Assembly: GCF_049310925.1 (NCBI RefSeq)
Contig: NZ_JBMERP010000028.1
Location: 1 to 46,099, forward strand
DNA: 46,099 nucleotides
Source of the DNA: Virgibacillus_F sp049310925
GTDB lineage: Bacteria; Bacillota; Bacilli; Bacillales; Amphibacillaceae
Direction: 5' to 3'
Below the pieces are notes generated by a model that made no database searches, had not been told where the DNA came from, and saw nothing but the letters and a program-made list of their open reading frames with translations. Shown one piece after another: positions 17,291 through 25,134 of this stretch. The translations under genes and the position numbers were made by a program. Every line of letters starts with the position of its first letter. Within the stretch, counting starts at the first letter, position 1.

Positions 17291-17446
17291 TGTTTTCGCG
17301 CACTAGAGTACGAAAAACGCGCACTGATCTAGAATTTCGCGCATCAAGACTTGGAAATCGCGCACCAAACTGGTGGTGCGCGATTTTTTAAATTGATGCT
17401 CGATTCCAGGTCTGTAGCGCTCGATTTTCACCTACCTGTGCGCGAT
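17291..17446. repeat. 21-bp-phased CGCGCA array with central hairpin
   Basis: Four direct units of the CGCGCA(C/T) type start at 17296, 17317, 17337 and 17358 (spacings 21, 20, 21). They are followed by four inverted units of the type G(T/A/C)GC(G/T)CGATT starting at 17375, 17395, 17416 and 17437 (20, 21, 21). The innermost pair forms a perfect 13-bp stem, AAATCGCGCACCA (17354-17366) against 17373-17385, with loop AACTGG and a six-T tail. The whole is a two-fold symmetric quasi-palindrome between dapH and dapL. A lone unit occurs at about 3502-3514. Confidence 0.8.
17354..17388 (+). terminator. Terminator-like hairpin in the dapH-dapL gap
   Basis: A 13-bp GC-rich perfect stem with a 6-base loop ends in six Ts on the plus strand. 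It has the form of an intrinsic terminator and could reduce transcription into dapL and alr2. No new promoter is obvious in the roughly 100 bases after it, so partial read-through is the simplest reading. Confidence 0.65.
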
Positions 17447-17502
17447 TATTACCATTTAACCCATAGTTTATTTTTCAAGCATCAGTTATTGGAGTGAAAA
17501 AA

Positions 17503-18651
17503 ATGGAATTACAACAAACATTAACAAAGCATAGAAGATATCTACATCAAATACCTGAACTCGGTTTTCAAGAGTTTAAAACAACTGCATATATCAGGGA
17601 AACATTGGATCAGCTTGCTATTCCCTACCTCATGCCTATGGACACTGCAACAGTCGTCTACCTTGAAGGGAATTCAAACAATACGATAGGCTTTCGAGCT
17701 GATATTGACGGACTTCCGATTAATGAAACAACTACTATTTCATTCAAATCACAGCACAAAGATGTTATGCATGCATGTGGTCATGACGGCCATACTGCAA
17801 TGCTTCTGTCTTTTGCTGAAAGATGCAAACAGATGCAGGAAACTAATACACTAAAACATAATGTACTCTTGATCTTTCAACCGTCCGAAGAATCCATGGG
17901 TGGTGCTAACCATCTGATCAAAGCGTTCCCTTTTTCCAACTACAACCCCGATGCTATTTTCGGGTTGCATCTCATGCCTGGTAATCCTGAAGGCACTCTT
18001 TTAACAAAAACCGGACCGCTGACTGCAAGTGCAACCGAATATCGCATCTATGTTGACGGAAAGTCTGCACATGTTGCCAATAAAGAAACTGGTGCAAGTG
18101 CTATAGGTTCGTTAAACAATACAGTTACCCACATTCAGCAGCTACAGAACTTTCATTTGAGTGGATTAAATCAGAACATTGTTCATATCGGAAAAATCCA
18201 TGCTGGTGAGGCAATCAATACAGTTGCTTCTTCAGGTTACTTAGAAGGAACCATCCGAACATACGATATGGATGACCTAGCTATAGTTAAAGAGAAAATT
18301 GCAACTATCGTAAAAAGCAGTGATTTGCTGTTCACAACAGAGACACGTGTTGAATTTGCTGAAGGCTACCCCCCTGTTGTAAACGATGAAGTCCTTCTCC
18401 CTCTAGTATCTGCTAGTGCCGTACAATCAGGACTTGAGCTTATAATAAATGCAAAACCCTATTTGTTTGGTGAAGACTTTTCGTTTTACAGTAAAGTTGC
18501 ACCAACTCATTTCGCCTTTTTAGGTGTGCAGAACGAAACCTTAGGCTACACAAGTGGTCTCCATACGTCATCGTTTAATTTCGATGAGAAAAATCTAATT
18601 AATGGAGTTCGGTATTTCGAGAACATCCTTGAAAAGTTTGGTGAAGTCTAA
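17503..18651 (+). CDS. dapL: N-acetyldiaminopimelate deacetylase
   Basis: A 382-residue M20 metallopeptidase-family enzyme that removes acetyl from N-acetyl-LL-diaminopimelate, ending the acetylase branch (ykuR/dapL in B. subtilis). GFRADIDGLPI (63-73), HACGHDGHTAML (90-101; Cys and His metal ligands), QPSEESMGG (126-134) and the late FGEDFSFY are the usual metal and catalytic motifs. The start is ATG 17503, 6 bases after GGAGTG; the in-frame GTG at 17494 lies within that site. Its stop shares one base with the start of the racemase gene. Confidence 0.93.
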   Translation: MELQQTLTKHRRYLHQIPELGFQEFKTTAYIRETLDQLAIPYLMPMDTATVVYLEGNSNNTIGFRADIDGLPINETTTISFKSQHKDVMHACGHDGHTAMLLSFAERCKQMQETNTLKHNVLLIFQPSEESMGGANHLIKAFPFSNYNPDAIFGLHLMPGNPEGTLLTKTGPLTASATEYRIYVDGKSAHVANKETGASAIGSLNNTVTHIQQLQNFHLSGLNQNIVHIGKIHAGEAINTVASSGYLEGTIRTYDMDDLAIVKEKIATIVKSSDLLFTTETRVEFAEGYPPVVNDEVLLPLVSASAVQSGLELIINAKPYLFGEDFSFYSKVAPTHFAFLGVQNETLGYTSGLHTSSFNFDEKNLINGVRYFENILEKFGEV

Positions 18652-19700
18652 TGACAGCAAAGCTGCAGATAAATCGAAAACGCCTGTATGAGCAAGCGCA
18701 GAGGATCAATAACGCTACCGATGTGCTCGTAGTTGTAAAAAACAATGCATACAATATTGGTCTCGATTTAGCTTTTGAAACCTTCTATGAGGCTGGTATT
18801 CGTTCCTTTGCTACTACTTCCTTAAATGAAGCCGTGCGTTTACGAAAGATGAGTAAGGAAATTTATATCTTTTTATTAAATCCTTCCACAAACTTTGGAA
18901 CGCTTAGGGAATACAACATCGCGATGACGCTGCCTTCCCTGTCTTTCTATGAAAAATATAAAAATGACCTTCATGAAATAGAATTACATTTGGAATACAA
19001 AAACCTATTGAGACGATCCGGATTTGAACACGCAGAAGATATGATAAAAGTGCTTGAGGAGGGTTTGTTACGTGTTACTGGAATTTGGACACACTTCGCA
19101 TATGCAGATGAAATTGATTCACCAGAATATGGGGTTGAAAAACAAAATTGGCTGAAGACTCTTGAAAAAATTCGTGCAACTGAATATGAGTTTCAGTTCA
19201 TCCATGCTCAGAACAGTGCATCATACATGCGAGACGGATCCTTGCCTTACCACACGCATGCGCGCCTTGGTATCCTGTTATATGGCTCAAGGCCATACAA
19301 TGAACTTCATCCTGAATCAGTACCTTCTGTTATTACGGTAAGTACAAACGTTATCCAGTTATTGGATCTCAAAAAAGGTGAAAGCTCAGGTTACTCCAGT
19401 GCATTCAAAGCAGAAAACGATTGTCGAATTGCTATTTGTGATATCGGCTATGGAGACGGTGTACTTAGAGCACGTGCCAAACACGACGTTATGATTAATG
19501 GAAAACGTTATCCGATTGGCGCGTTAATGATGAGTCACATGCTAATCACTGTTGACCATAACGTCAAAGCTGGTGACACTGTATATCTATATAATGATAG
19601 TTTGCGAGTTGATAATTATACGCATCTTGGGGTCGGCGCTAATTCCGAACAGATGAGTGCACTGAATCATAATTCGTTGATAAAGGAAATCATTGAATGA
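18651..19700 (+). CDS. Alanine-racemase-family protein (Alr2 type)
   Basis: A 349-residue fold-type III PLP racemase. VVVKNNAYN near the N-terminus carries the PLP lysine (K30), and IGYGDG near residue 266 carries the second catalytic tyrosine. S. aureus places alr2 after dapL in its dap operon, and this gene, overlapping dapL by one base, has the same place. It is divergent: the segment that normally reads K-V-D-T-G-M-x-R-x-G-F is ELHLEYKNLLRRSGF here, so the lysine that is carbamylated in standard enzymes appears to be Glu. Alanine racemisation for the cell wall is likely, but another amino acid is possible. lysA, next in S. aureus, is absent. Confidence 0.8.
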   Translation: MTAKLQINRKRLYEQAQRINNATDVLVVVKNNAYNIGLDLAFETFYEAGIRSFATTSLNEAVRLRKMSKEIYIFLLNPSTNFGTLREYNIAMTLPSLSFYEKYKNDLHEIELHLEYKNLLRRSGFEHAEDMIKVLEEGLLRVTGIWTHFAYADEIDSPEYGVEKQNWLKTLEKIRATEYEFQFIHAQNSASYMRDGSLPYHTHARLGILLYGSRPYNELHPESVPSVITVSTNVIQLLDLKKGESSGYSSAFKAENDCRIAICDIGYGDGVLRARAKHDVMINGKRYPIGALMMSHMLITVDHNVKAGDTVYLYNDSLRVDNYTHLGVGANSEQMSALNHNSLIKEIIE

Positions 19701-20008
19701 CCTTGGTCAATTCTTTTACATTTTCATATTTTGCTTTATTACACTGAGCTACTGTATATGATGCAGCTCTCATCAACCTTTCAGTTAAAGGGCTCTTTAT
19801 TGATATTTACCCCTTTCATTATCAGCAAATGAAATAATCAATCTATATCCTTTTACATTGATAACGATATAAACTATACTTTTATTTATCCTGTTTTCAG
19901 AAGAGTTAATTAGGTAGTAACATTAATAATATTACTATTTTTCTGAACACTAGTTATAAAGCGTGGTATTTGAAATCAACTACGTACTTTCTAAGGAGGT
20001 AGTCATAA
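19701..20008. other. 308-bp intergenic region upstream of the first symporter
   Basis: AT-rich with no gene visible. A candidate promoter for the symporter lies at 19852-19880. No clear terminator follows the racemase gene. Confidence 0.5.
19852..19880 (+). promoter_or_regulatory. Candidate promoter of the first dicarboxylate symporter
   Basis: TTTACA (19852-19857), a 17-base spacer, then TATACT (19875-19880). The leader to the GTG start at 20009 would be about 120 bases. Confidence 0.55.
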
Positions 20009-21241
20009 GTGGCTCAAATCAAAAAGATAGGTTTACTCCCGCAAATTTTAATTGCTTTTGTTGCGGCTATTATTGCAGGAATTGTATTTGGATCCAGTAT
20101 CTCAGTTGTTGAACCGTTAGGAACACTATTTTTACGTCTTATACAATTCATTATTGTTCCATTGATTTTATCTTCACTCGTTGTGGGTGTTGCTAGTACT
20201 GGAAGTATGAAAACACTTGGAAGAATTGGCGGAAAAACAATAGTATATTATTTAGTGACAACGCTAATTGCAGTGAGTATTGGCTTACTTGCCGGTTCGT
20301 TGTTTTCTCCTGGAACTGGAGTTGACATCTCTTCAGCTGGTGAAGCACCTGAAGCAAAAGATACAGGTGGTATAGTCGATATATTATTAAACATTATCCC
20401 GACCAACCCAATTGAGAGCCTATCAAGTGGAAATATTCTGCAAATCATCTTTTTTGCGCTTTTCCTTGGTGTAGGAATTACAATGGTTGGCGAGAAGGCT
20501 GACCCAGTCTATCGTTTCTTTGACGGACTTGCAGAAATTATGTACAAGATTACATGGGTTATTATGAAACTTATCCCTATTGGAATTTTTGGCTTATTAG
20601 CACCAATTATTGGGGAATACGGTCTATCCGTTTTACTCCCTTTAATAAAACTTGTCACGGTTGTAGCAATTGCTTGTATCGTGCATGCAGTTTTCACCTA
20701 TTCAATTGCTGTCAAAACACTAGGAAAAATGAGTCCTTTGAAGTTTTTCAAAGGAATTGCACCAGCTACCCTTGTAGCTTTCAGTACGCAAAGTAGTTCC
20801 GGAACATTACCTGTGACTATACAGAGTGCTGAAGATAATTTAGGTGTATCTAAAAGGATCTCCAGTTTTGTATTGCCATTAGGAGCAACAATTAATATGG
20901 ATGGAACGTCATTATACCTAGGTGTTGCAACTCTTTTTACGGCACAGGCATATGGTGTTGAATTATCCTTCTCACAATTGCTGTTAGTTGTATTAATTGC
21001 AACTCTCGGTTCAATTGGAACTGCTGGCGTACCTGGCGCGGGTTTGGTTATGTTAATGTTAGTATTAACTACATTAAACTTACCACTTGAAGCAATTGCA
21101 TTAATTGCCGGGGTTGATCGTTTCATGGACATGTTCCGAACAGCCACGAATGTTACTGGTGACGCAACAGGAGCTGTCGTTATAGACAGATCTGAAACAA
21201 AACAAGACTCTGGTACAAATGCAAACAAAGCAACAGGGTGA
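20009..21241 (+). CDS. Dicarboxylate/amino acid:cation symporter (DAACS family)
   Basis: A 410-residue integral membrane protein that probably imports glutamate, aspartate or a C4-dicarboxylate with Na+ or H+. The family-defining re-entrant serine-rich loop (AFSTQSSSGTLPVTI) and the NMDGTSLYLG motif, both substrate/Na+-site elements, are present, as are the repeated hydrophobic helices. The start is GTG with AAGGAGGT (19993-20000) 8 bases upstream. A close paralogue with the same start context lies at 41897-43120. It follows the lysine operon but has its own promoter and terminator. Confidence 0.92.
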   Translation: MAQIKKIGLLPQILIAFVAAIIAGIVFGSSISVVEPLGTLFLRLIQFIIVPLILSSLVVGVASTGSMKTLGRIGGKTIVYYLVTTLIAVSIGLLAGSLFSPGTGVDISSAGEAPEAKDTGGIVDILLNIIPTNPIESLSSGNILQIIFFALFLGVGITMVGEKADPVYRFFDGLAEIMYKITWVIMKLIPIGIFGLLAPIIGEYGLSVLLPLIKLVTVVAIACIVHAVFTYSIAVKTLGKMSPLKFFKGIAPATLVAFSTQSSSGTLPVTIQSAEDNLGVSKRISSFVLPLGATINMDGTSLYLGVATLFTAQAYGVELSFSQLLLVVLIATLGSIGTAGVPGAGLVMLMLVLTTLNLPLEAIALIAGVDRFMDMFRTATNVTGDATGAVVIDRSETKQDSGTNANKATG

Positions 21242-21280
21242 CTGTAAAAAGTAACAATTACCATACTTTCTATATTACTA

Positions 21281-21317
21281 AAAAAAGTACAAATCGAATC
21301 TGGATTTGTACTTTTTT
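21281..21317 (+). terminator. Terminator after the first symporter
   Basis: AAAAAAGTACAAATC pairs with GATTTGTACTTTTTT around a 7-base loop, with Ts continuing beyond the stem. Confidence 0.85.
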
Positions 21318-21410
21318 TCTACAAAACAATAGTAAAATTATTTTTCAAATTTCATATATGTTAAAATCAGTTTATCAGACATTTGAAACTAAAAAGCACT
21401 CATCTAAATA

Positions 21411-21580
21411 GGCAGAATACGTAGACTCCTGCTTAGAACAGCACGAGTCCGAAGACCCCGGAAGAAGCGTTCTTTGCTTCTGAGGAGACTGAGGCCGTGC
21501 CCGTGGAAAGCGAAGCATTCTGCCAGAACGGCGTCGAAAAAGTTTTCACTATGTCGCAGTTTGTATCAACTGCGAAGACT
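21411..21580 (+). repeat. Dispersed repeat family A, copy 2
   Basis: The arms are GGCAGAAT (21411-21418) and ATTCTGCC (21517-21524), different from those of copy 1 but again complementary. The core keeps ACTCCTGC, AGCACGAGTCCGAAGACCCC, GAGGAGACTGAGGC and GTGCCCGTGGAAAGCG. The right flank has ATGTCGCAGTTTGTATCAACTG, the family's outer boundary. It separates the symporter from the small membrane protein. Confidence 0.8.
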
Positions 21581-21621
21581 AAACTTACGAAATAACCTTT
21601 AAAAGAGAAAGGATTTTCCAA

Positions 21622-21906
21622 TTGAAAAATAAAAAAAAGATATTTTTTTATATAGGAAATATACTCATTGGAATTATAACTTATTATGCTTACTTATATT
21701 TGTGGGTTCTTCTTAGCTGGGGAGAGCAATTTCTTCTTATATCACTGGAAACATTAATCAGTTTGCTCACAGGTGCTGTTTTTTTCCTTGCGTTTAACTA
21801 CTTCCTGTTAAGAAAAGATCCAAAATCTAAAAAATACTGGTGGATAGGGCTTGGAGTTGTTCTTCTGTCTGTTACGATTATAGTATCAATTATTGAGTTG
21901 TCTTAG
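21622..21906 (+). CDS. Small membrane protein of unknown function
   Basis: A 94-residue protein with a basic N-terminus (MKNKKK) and three hydrophobic segments (about 7-30, 36-62 and 72-91). No family is recognised. The start is TTG 21622; GAAAGG lies about 9 bases upstream. It is isolated between two repeats and codes in a typical AT-rich way, so it is probably real. Confidence 0.6.
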   Translation: MKNKKKIFFYIGNILIGIITYYAYLYLWVLLSWGEQFLLISLETLISLLTGAVFFLAFNYFLLRKDPKSKKYWWIGLGVVLLSVTIIVSIIELS

Positions 21907-22006
21907 AAAACTTGGCTTATCTCCAAGCCTTAATGGCGAAAGCCTTAGTGGCGAAAGCCTTAGTTACAATTATGCAGTAAGAAAGGATTTATACTTTCTT
22001 ACCTGC
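21903..22006 (+). repeat. Dispersed repeat family B, best copy
   Basis: It contains the inverted repeat CTTGGCTTATCTCCAAGCC, a duplicated GGCGAAAGCCTTAGT unit, ATTATGCAGTAAGAAAGG and ATACTTTCTT. The element order matches 9961-10050 and, weakly, 2650-2718. It begins inside the stop region of the small membrane protein gene. Confidence 0.75.
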
Positions 22007-22022
22007 TTAAAAAAACAGATGT

Positions 22023-22052
22023 GAAAAGCGCCCAGATAAAATGCTGAGCGCT
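22023..22052 (-). terminator. Terminator of the selW-selA-redoxin operon
   Basis: On the minus strand GAGCGC and GCGCTTTTC, with an inner CAG/CTG pairing, form a hairpin about 30 bases after the redoxin stop. TTTTC follows directly and a longer T-run comes slightly later. Confidence 0.65.
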
Positions 22053-22081
22053 CGTGCAAGACAATTACTATTTTCTGACCT

Positions 22082-22834
22082 TTAATTCGAAATAAAACAA
22101 CCATCTGGTCCACATACTAGCCCTTGATTTCGACGCTTTTCTTCTTCCTCTTTTTCATTTTTTAATTGTCCCTTTTGCCAATCAAAATCAATCTCTGTTC
22201 CAAATTTCTCTGGGAAACGAATATACCATCGTTGTTTACGTATCGTAAAGTTATCCGGATCCAGTAAAATTGCGTCATCCAGTTCTTTTAATGCTTCATC
22301 GTTTCTGTTTTGTTTTGTATATTCCATACCCAGTTTAAACTTTGTTTGTGCTAATTGGAGCTGTAAATCTGATTGGTCATTTCTCTTGTTTTCATCCTCA
22401 AATTCAACCTTTTCCACTTCTTTGCTGATTAGCTGCTCAACAGCTTTAACATGCTCAGGATTATCTACCTTAAATCCTTCTTTAATCATACGGATTGTTC
22501 CATTTTCATCGATAAAGATACCATTTGGAACAACCTTAAAGCGAAACATATTGACCAATGTATTATTTACATCGACCACAGTCGTAAAAGTTGTGCCTTT
22601 TATATGAGGTTTGACAACTTCTGCTCCCTGTCCATCAACAGCAACTGAAAGAATTTCAAATTTATTGTCCTTGTTTTGTTCGTATACTTTCTGCCAACCT
22701 GGCAGTTGTTCACGGCATCGTCACCAGGAAGCCCACATAAAGATTAGCGTATTTTTTCCACGATAATCGCTTATTGAAACTTTTCTTCCATTCACATCTT
22801 CAAGCTGAAGATCCTGTATTTCTTGGAATAACAT
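22082..22834 (-). CDS. TlpA/ResA-like thiol oxidoreductase with selenocysteine (in-frame UGA)
   Basis: A 250-residue thioredoxin-fold protein read through UGA at 22723-22721 (Sec38). The site reads FMWASW-U-R-C-REQLP, where TlpA/ResA proteins have WCxxC followed by R-E-x-P. Here only one residue separates Sec38 and Cys40. VDVNNTLVNMFRFKVVPNGIFID is the usual cis-Pro region. Residues about 155-215 are helical and TPR-like (AQTKFKLGMEYTKQNRNDEA), and the tail ends in CGPDGC. No signal peptide is seen. The start is ATG 22834, 7 bases after AGGAGG. After the UGA, a 15-base gap leads to the hairpin CTGCCA-GGT-TGGCAG, a bSECIS candidate. It lies 60 bases after selA on the same strand. Confidence 0.88.
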
Positions 22835-22894
22835 ATACATTCCTCCTATACTTATTTACCTATTAGACTTATTCTATAGTAGCTAGAAAAATCC

Positions 22895-24307
22895 CTACTT
22901 ACATCCTTCAATTTCCAGAAAACCATTAACCACTGCTTCCATTTCGCCGTTGGTAACGGTGCGAAAATCTACAGATACACGGTTATTTTGAATTCGGGTC
23001 ACAATAACAGGTGTACATGCCCTGAGTCTAGATGCAAGTTCCTGTGCGGAAAGACTATCATGCACAATAGTAGCGACATACGTCTGAAGCTCAACGCCTG
23101 GCATCGTCCCACCACCTATTTGCGACGTACTTCTTTCAATCTCAACCTGATAGGTATCTGCTTGTGATTTTATTTTTGCAGTAAATTCCTCAGTCTGTTG
23201 TTTGATATCCTCAAGTGACTTTGTAACATCCCTTACAGTTGGTAGTTTCAAACTAGCATTTTCACCTGTCAAATACGCTTTTAGTGTTTGCTCCAGTGCT
23301 GCGAATGTCAGTTTATCAACTCTTAATACTCTAGCCAGTTGATGCTTTTTTAATTTGTTGATGATGTCCTTTTTGCCGACAATAATTCCTGCCTGTGGGC
23401 CACCTAACAGCTTATCGCCACTGAAAGAGACGAGATCAATCCCTGAGTCAATTACCTCTTTGACAACCGGCTCATCACCAATGCCAAGTTTTTTAAAATC
23501 ATAAAGAGCACCGCTTCCTAAGTCTTCGTAAAATACGATGTCCTGATGCTCTTGTTTTAGTTTGACCAGAGCATCTGTTTCAACTGTTTCTGTAAAGCCA
23601 ATCGTCTTGAAATTACTTGTATGAACCTTCATAATCATGGCTGTCTCTTCACGAATAGCATTTTCATAATCATACAGATGTGTTTTATTAGTCGTCCCCA
23701 CTTCTACTAAATGTGCACCACTTTCTTCCATAATAGAGGAAACTCGAAAAGATCCACCTATTTCCACTAATTGACCACGAGACACGATGACCTCTTTATC
23801 CTTAGTTAACGCACTTAATATGAGAAACACGGCTGCAGCATTATTATTCACAACCATTGCTGCTTCTGCACCAGTGGCTTCTTTTAACAAGTCTTCGATA
23901 ATGTCATGACGCGATCCACGCTTACCTGCCTGAACCTGATACTCCAGGTTAGAATAGTTCTGTGCCACGCTTATGACGTGGGTAACTGCCTCTTCACTTA
24001 AACGAGAACGCCCAAGATTTGTATGAAGAACGGTACCTGTTCCATTAATAACACGTGTCAGACGATCCTTTTTCCATTCACTAACCTTCTTATTAACATT
24101 CCCAAAAATCATCTCAGAAAAACCCTGATCTGGATGCAGATTTGTTAAGCACCCACTTATCAGCTTTTCACGTAATTCACTAACCTCTTTTTGGATGAAT
24201 TTCGTTAACTGATCATTCGTTAATGTGAATGATGCTTGAATTTCTTCAAAGCGTTTTTCCTTCTGCAATTCATGAACTGGTGGAAGCTTTCGCAAATACT
24301 CTTTCAT
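22895..24307 (-). CDS. selA: L-seryl-tRNA(Sec) selenium transferase
   Basis: PLP enzyme that converts Ser-tRNA(Sec) to Sec-tRNA(Sec) using selenophosphate from SelD. The 470-residue length is typical. INGTGTVLHTNLGR (88-101), YSNLEYQVQAGKRGSRH (118-134), EDLGSGALYD (261-270) and the PLP lysine in SFSGDKLLGGPQAG (K299) are family signatures. It lies 53 bases after the SelW-like gene and 60 bases before the redoxin gene, all on the minus strand, so the three probably form one transcript. SelA works in the cytoplasm with selC (27238-27334) and SelB. Confidence 0.97.
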   Translation of the reverse strand: MKEYLRKLPPVHELQKEKRFEEIQASFTLTNDQLTKFIQKEVSELREKLISGCLTNLHPDQGFSEMIFGNVNKKVSEWKKDRLTRVINGTGTVLHTNLGRSRLSEEAVTHVISVAQNYSNLEYQVQAGKRGSRHDIIEDLLKEATGAEAAMVVNNNAAAVFLILSALTKDKEVIVSRGQLVEIGGSFRVSSIMEESGAHLVEVGTTNKTHLYDYENAIREETAMIMKVHTSNFKTIGFTETVETDALVKLKQEHQDIVFYEDLGSGALYDFKKLGIGDEPVVKEVIDSGIDLVSFSGDKLLGGPQAGIIVGKKDIINKLKKHQLARVLRVDKLTFAALEQTLKAYLTGENASLKLPTVRDVTKSLEDIKQQTEEFTAKIKSQADTYQVEIERSTSQIGGGTMPGVELQTYVATIVHDSLSAQELASRLRACTPVIVTRIQNNRVSVDFRTVTNGEMEAVVNGFLEIEGCK

Positions 24308-24360
24308 CTATAGTCCTCCATCATTAAACACATGCGTTAACCACTGCAGATATCGAGGTA

Positions 24361-24594
24361 TTACCCCTCCATTCGCTTGATGATTTGATCAACGGCAGGA
24401 TAGTTTCTGGTTTTAAGTTTTGAATATATCTTTTCCCCATTTACTGTGATTTCAAACGCCCCTCCTGAACTGGGAACCAGATCTAGAGAAGTAATATTGG
24501 AGCGAAAATGATTAAACAATTGTTCCGCAAAACTTGCGGCTTTAGGAGCATAGTTTCACTGCATACAAAATTCAATGGTAATCTCATAGTCCAT
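24361..24594 (-). CDS. SelW-like (Rdx family) selenoprotein with CxxU
   Basis: A 77-residue protein found by reading through UGA at 24558-24556 (Sec13). ITIEFCMQ-U-NYAPKA gives the Cys-x-x-Sec motif of the SelW/SelT/SelH (Rdx) fold. It is followed by a helix, a strand, GAFEITVNGEKIYSK and the closing helix, as in bacterial SelW-like proteins. Cys-containing homologues have CxxC here. The start ATG 24594 is 7 bases after GGGAGGG. The UGA is followed after 16 bases by a perfect 6-bp stem, CCGCAA-GTT-TTGCGG, the likely bSECIS. It sits directly upstream of selA. A redox role is known for the family; its partner is unknown. Confidence 0.9.
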
Positions 24595-24658
24595 AATTAA
24601 TCCCTCCCTCAATTTCCACTTAATAAGCACGTTTAAAAAGTATTGTTGCTTTTTACCA

Positions 24659-25108
24659 TTCGCAGTTGATTAAAATTGCGACGTAGTGAAAATTCTTTTG
24701 ACGACGCCGTTCCGGCAGAATACTTCACTTTCCACGTGCACGGACTCAGTCTCCTCAGAAGCAAAGAATGCTTCTTCCGGGGTTTTCAGACTCGCGCTGT
24801 TCCCGTAGGAGTCTTCGTATTCTGCCTTCACTTTAAGAATGTCTTATTGTCGAAAGAAAAATTCGCATGAATTCCGTGTTTTCATGTGACTTCTTCTCCT
24901 TTGAACAGAGAGCTATCAAAGCTGCGGAAAAATGCGAAACTCCAGTGGGAAAGGAACAGTCTGAAGACCCCGCTGTGAGCGGTTTTTGCTCCCAGGAGGC
25001 TGAAGCGCTCCCCACGGAAAGCGAGTGTTTTTCCGCAGCGTTGGCTCAGCACCAGTCCAATAAATGGTGATAGGAAATATACATAGCAGTTAGCTGTTAC
25101 GTCGCAGT
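24659..25108. repeat. Dispersed repeat family A, copy 3 (two inverted units)
   Basis: This 450-bp composite ends in TCGCAGTTGATTAAAATTGCG on the left and GTTACGTCGCAGT (25096-25108) on the right. A minus-strand unit has arms GGCAGAATAC (24714-24723) and GTATTCTGCC (24817-24826). A plus-strand unit has arms GCTGCGGAAAAA (24921-24932) and TTTTTCCGCAGC (25028-25039). The two units differ in arm sequence but share the GAAGACCCC and GAGGCTGAAGC-type core. It separates selB from selW-selA, and no gene is visible within it. Confidence 0.8.
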
Positions 25109-25134
25109 ATACGGTAACTTACTAGTAATAGACT

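Noticed and set aside
17291..17446. CRISPR array
   Set aside because: Units are only about 8-10 bp, spacing is about 21 bp, and the second half is inverted; no cas genes are nearby.
20698..21264. 188-residue open frame antisense to the first symporter
   Set aside because: It mirrors a conserved coding region, has low-complexity composition and no ribosome-binding site. The same applies to 42136-42783, 39167-39736 and 34000-34530.
24676..25070. Short open frames on both strands between selW and selB
   Set aside because: They are translations of repeat family A and lack ribosome-binding sites or family similarity.
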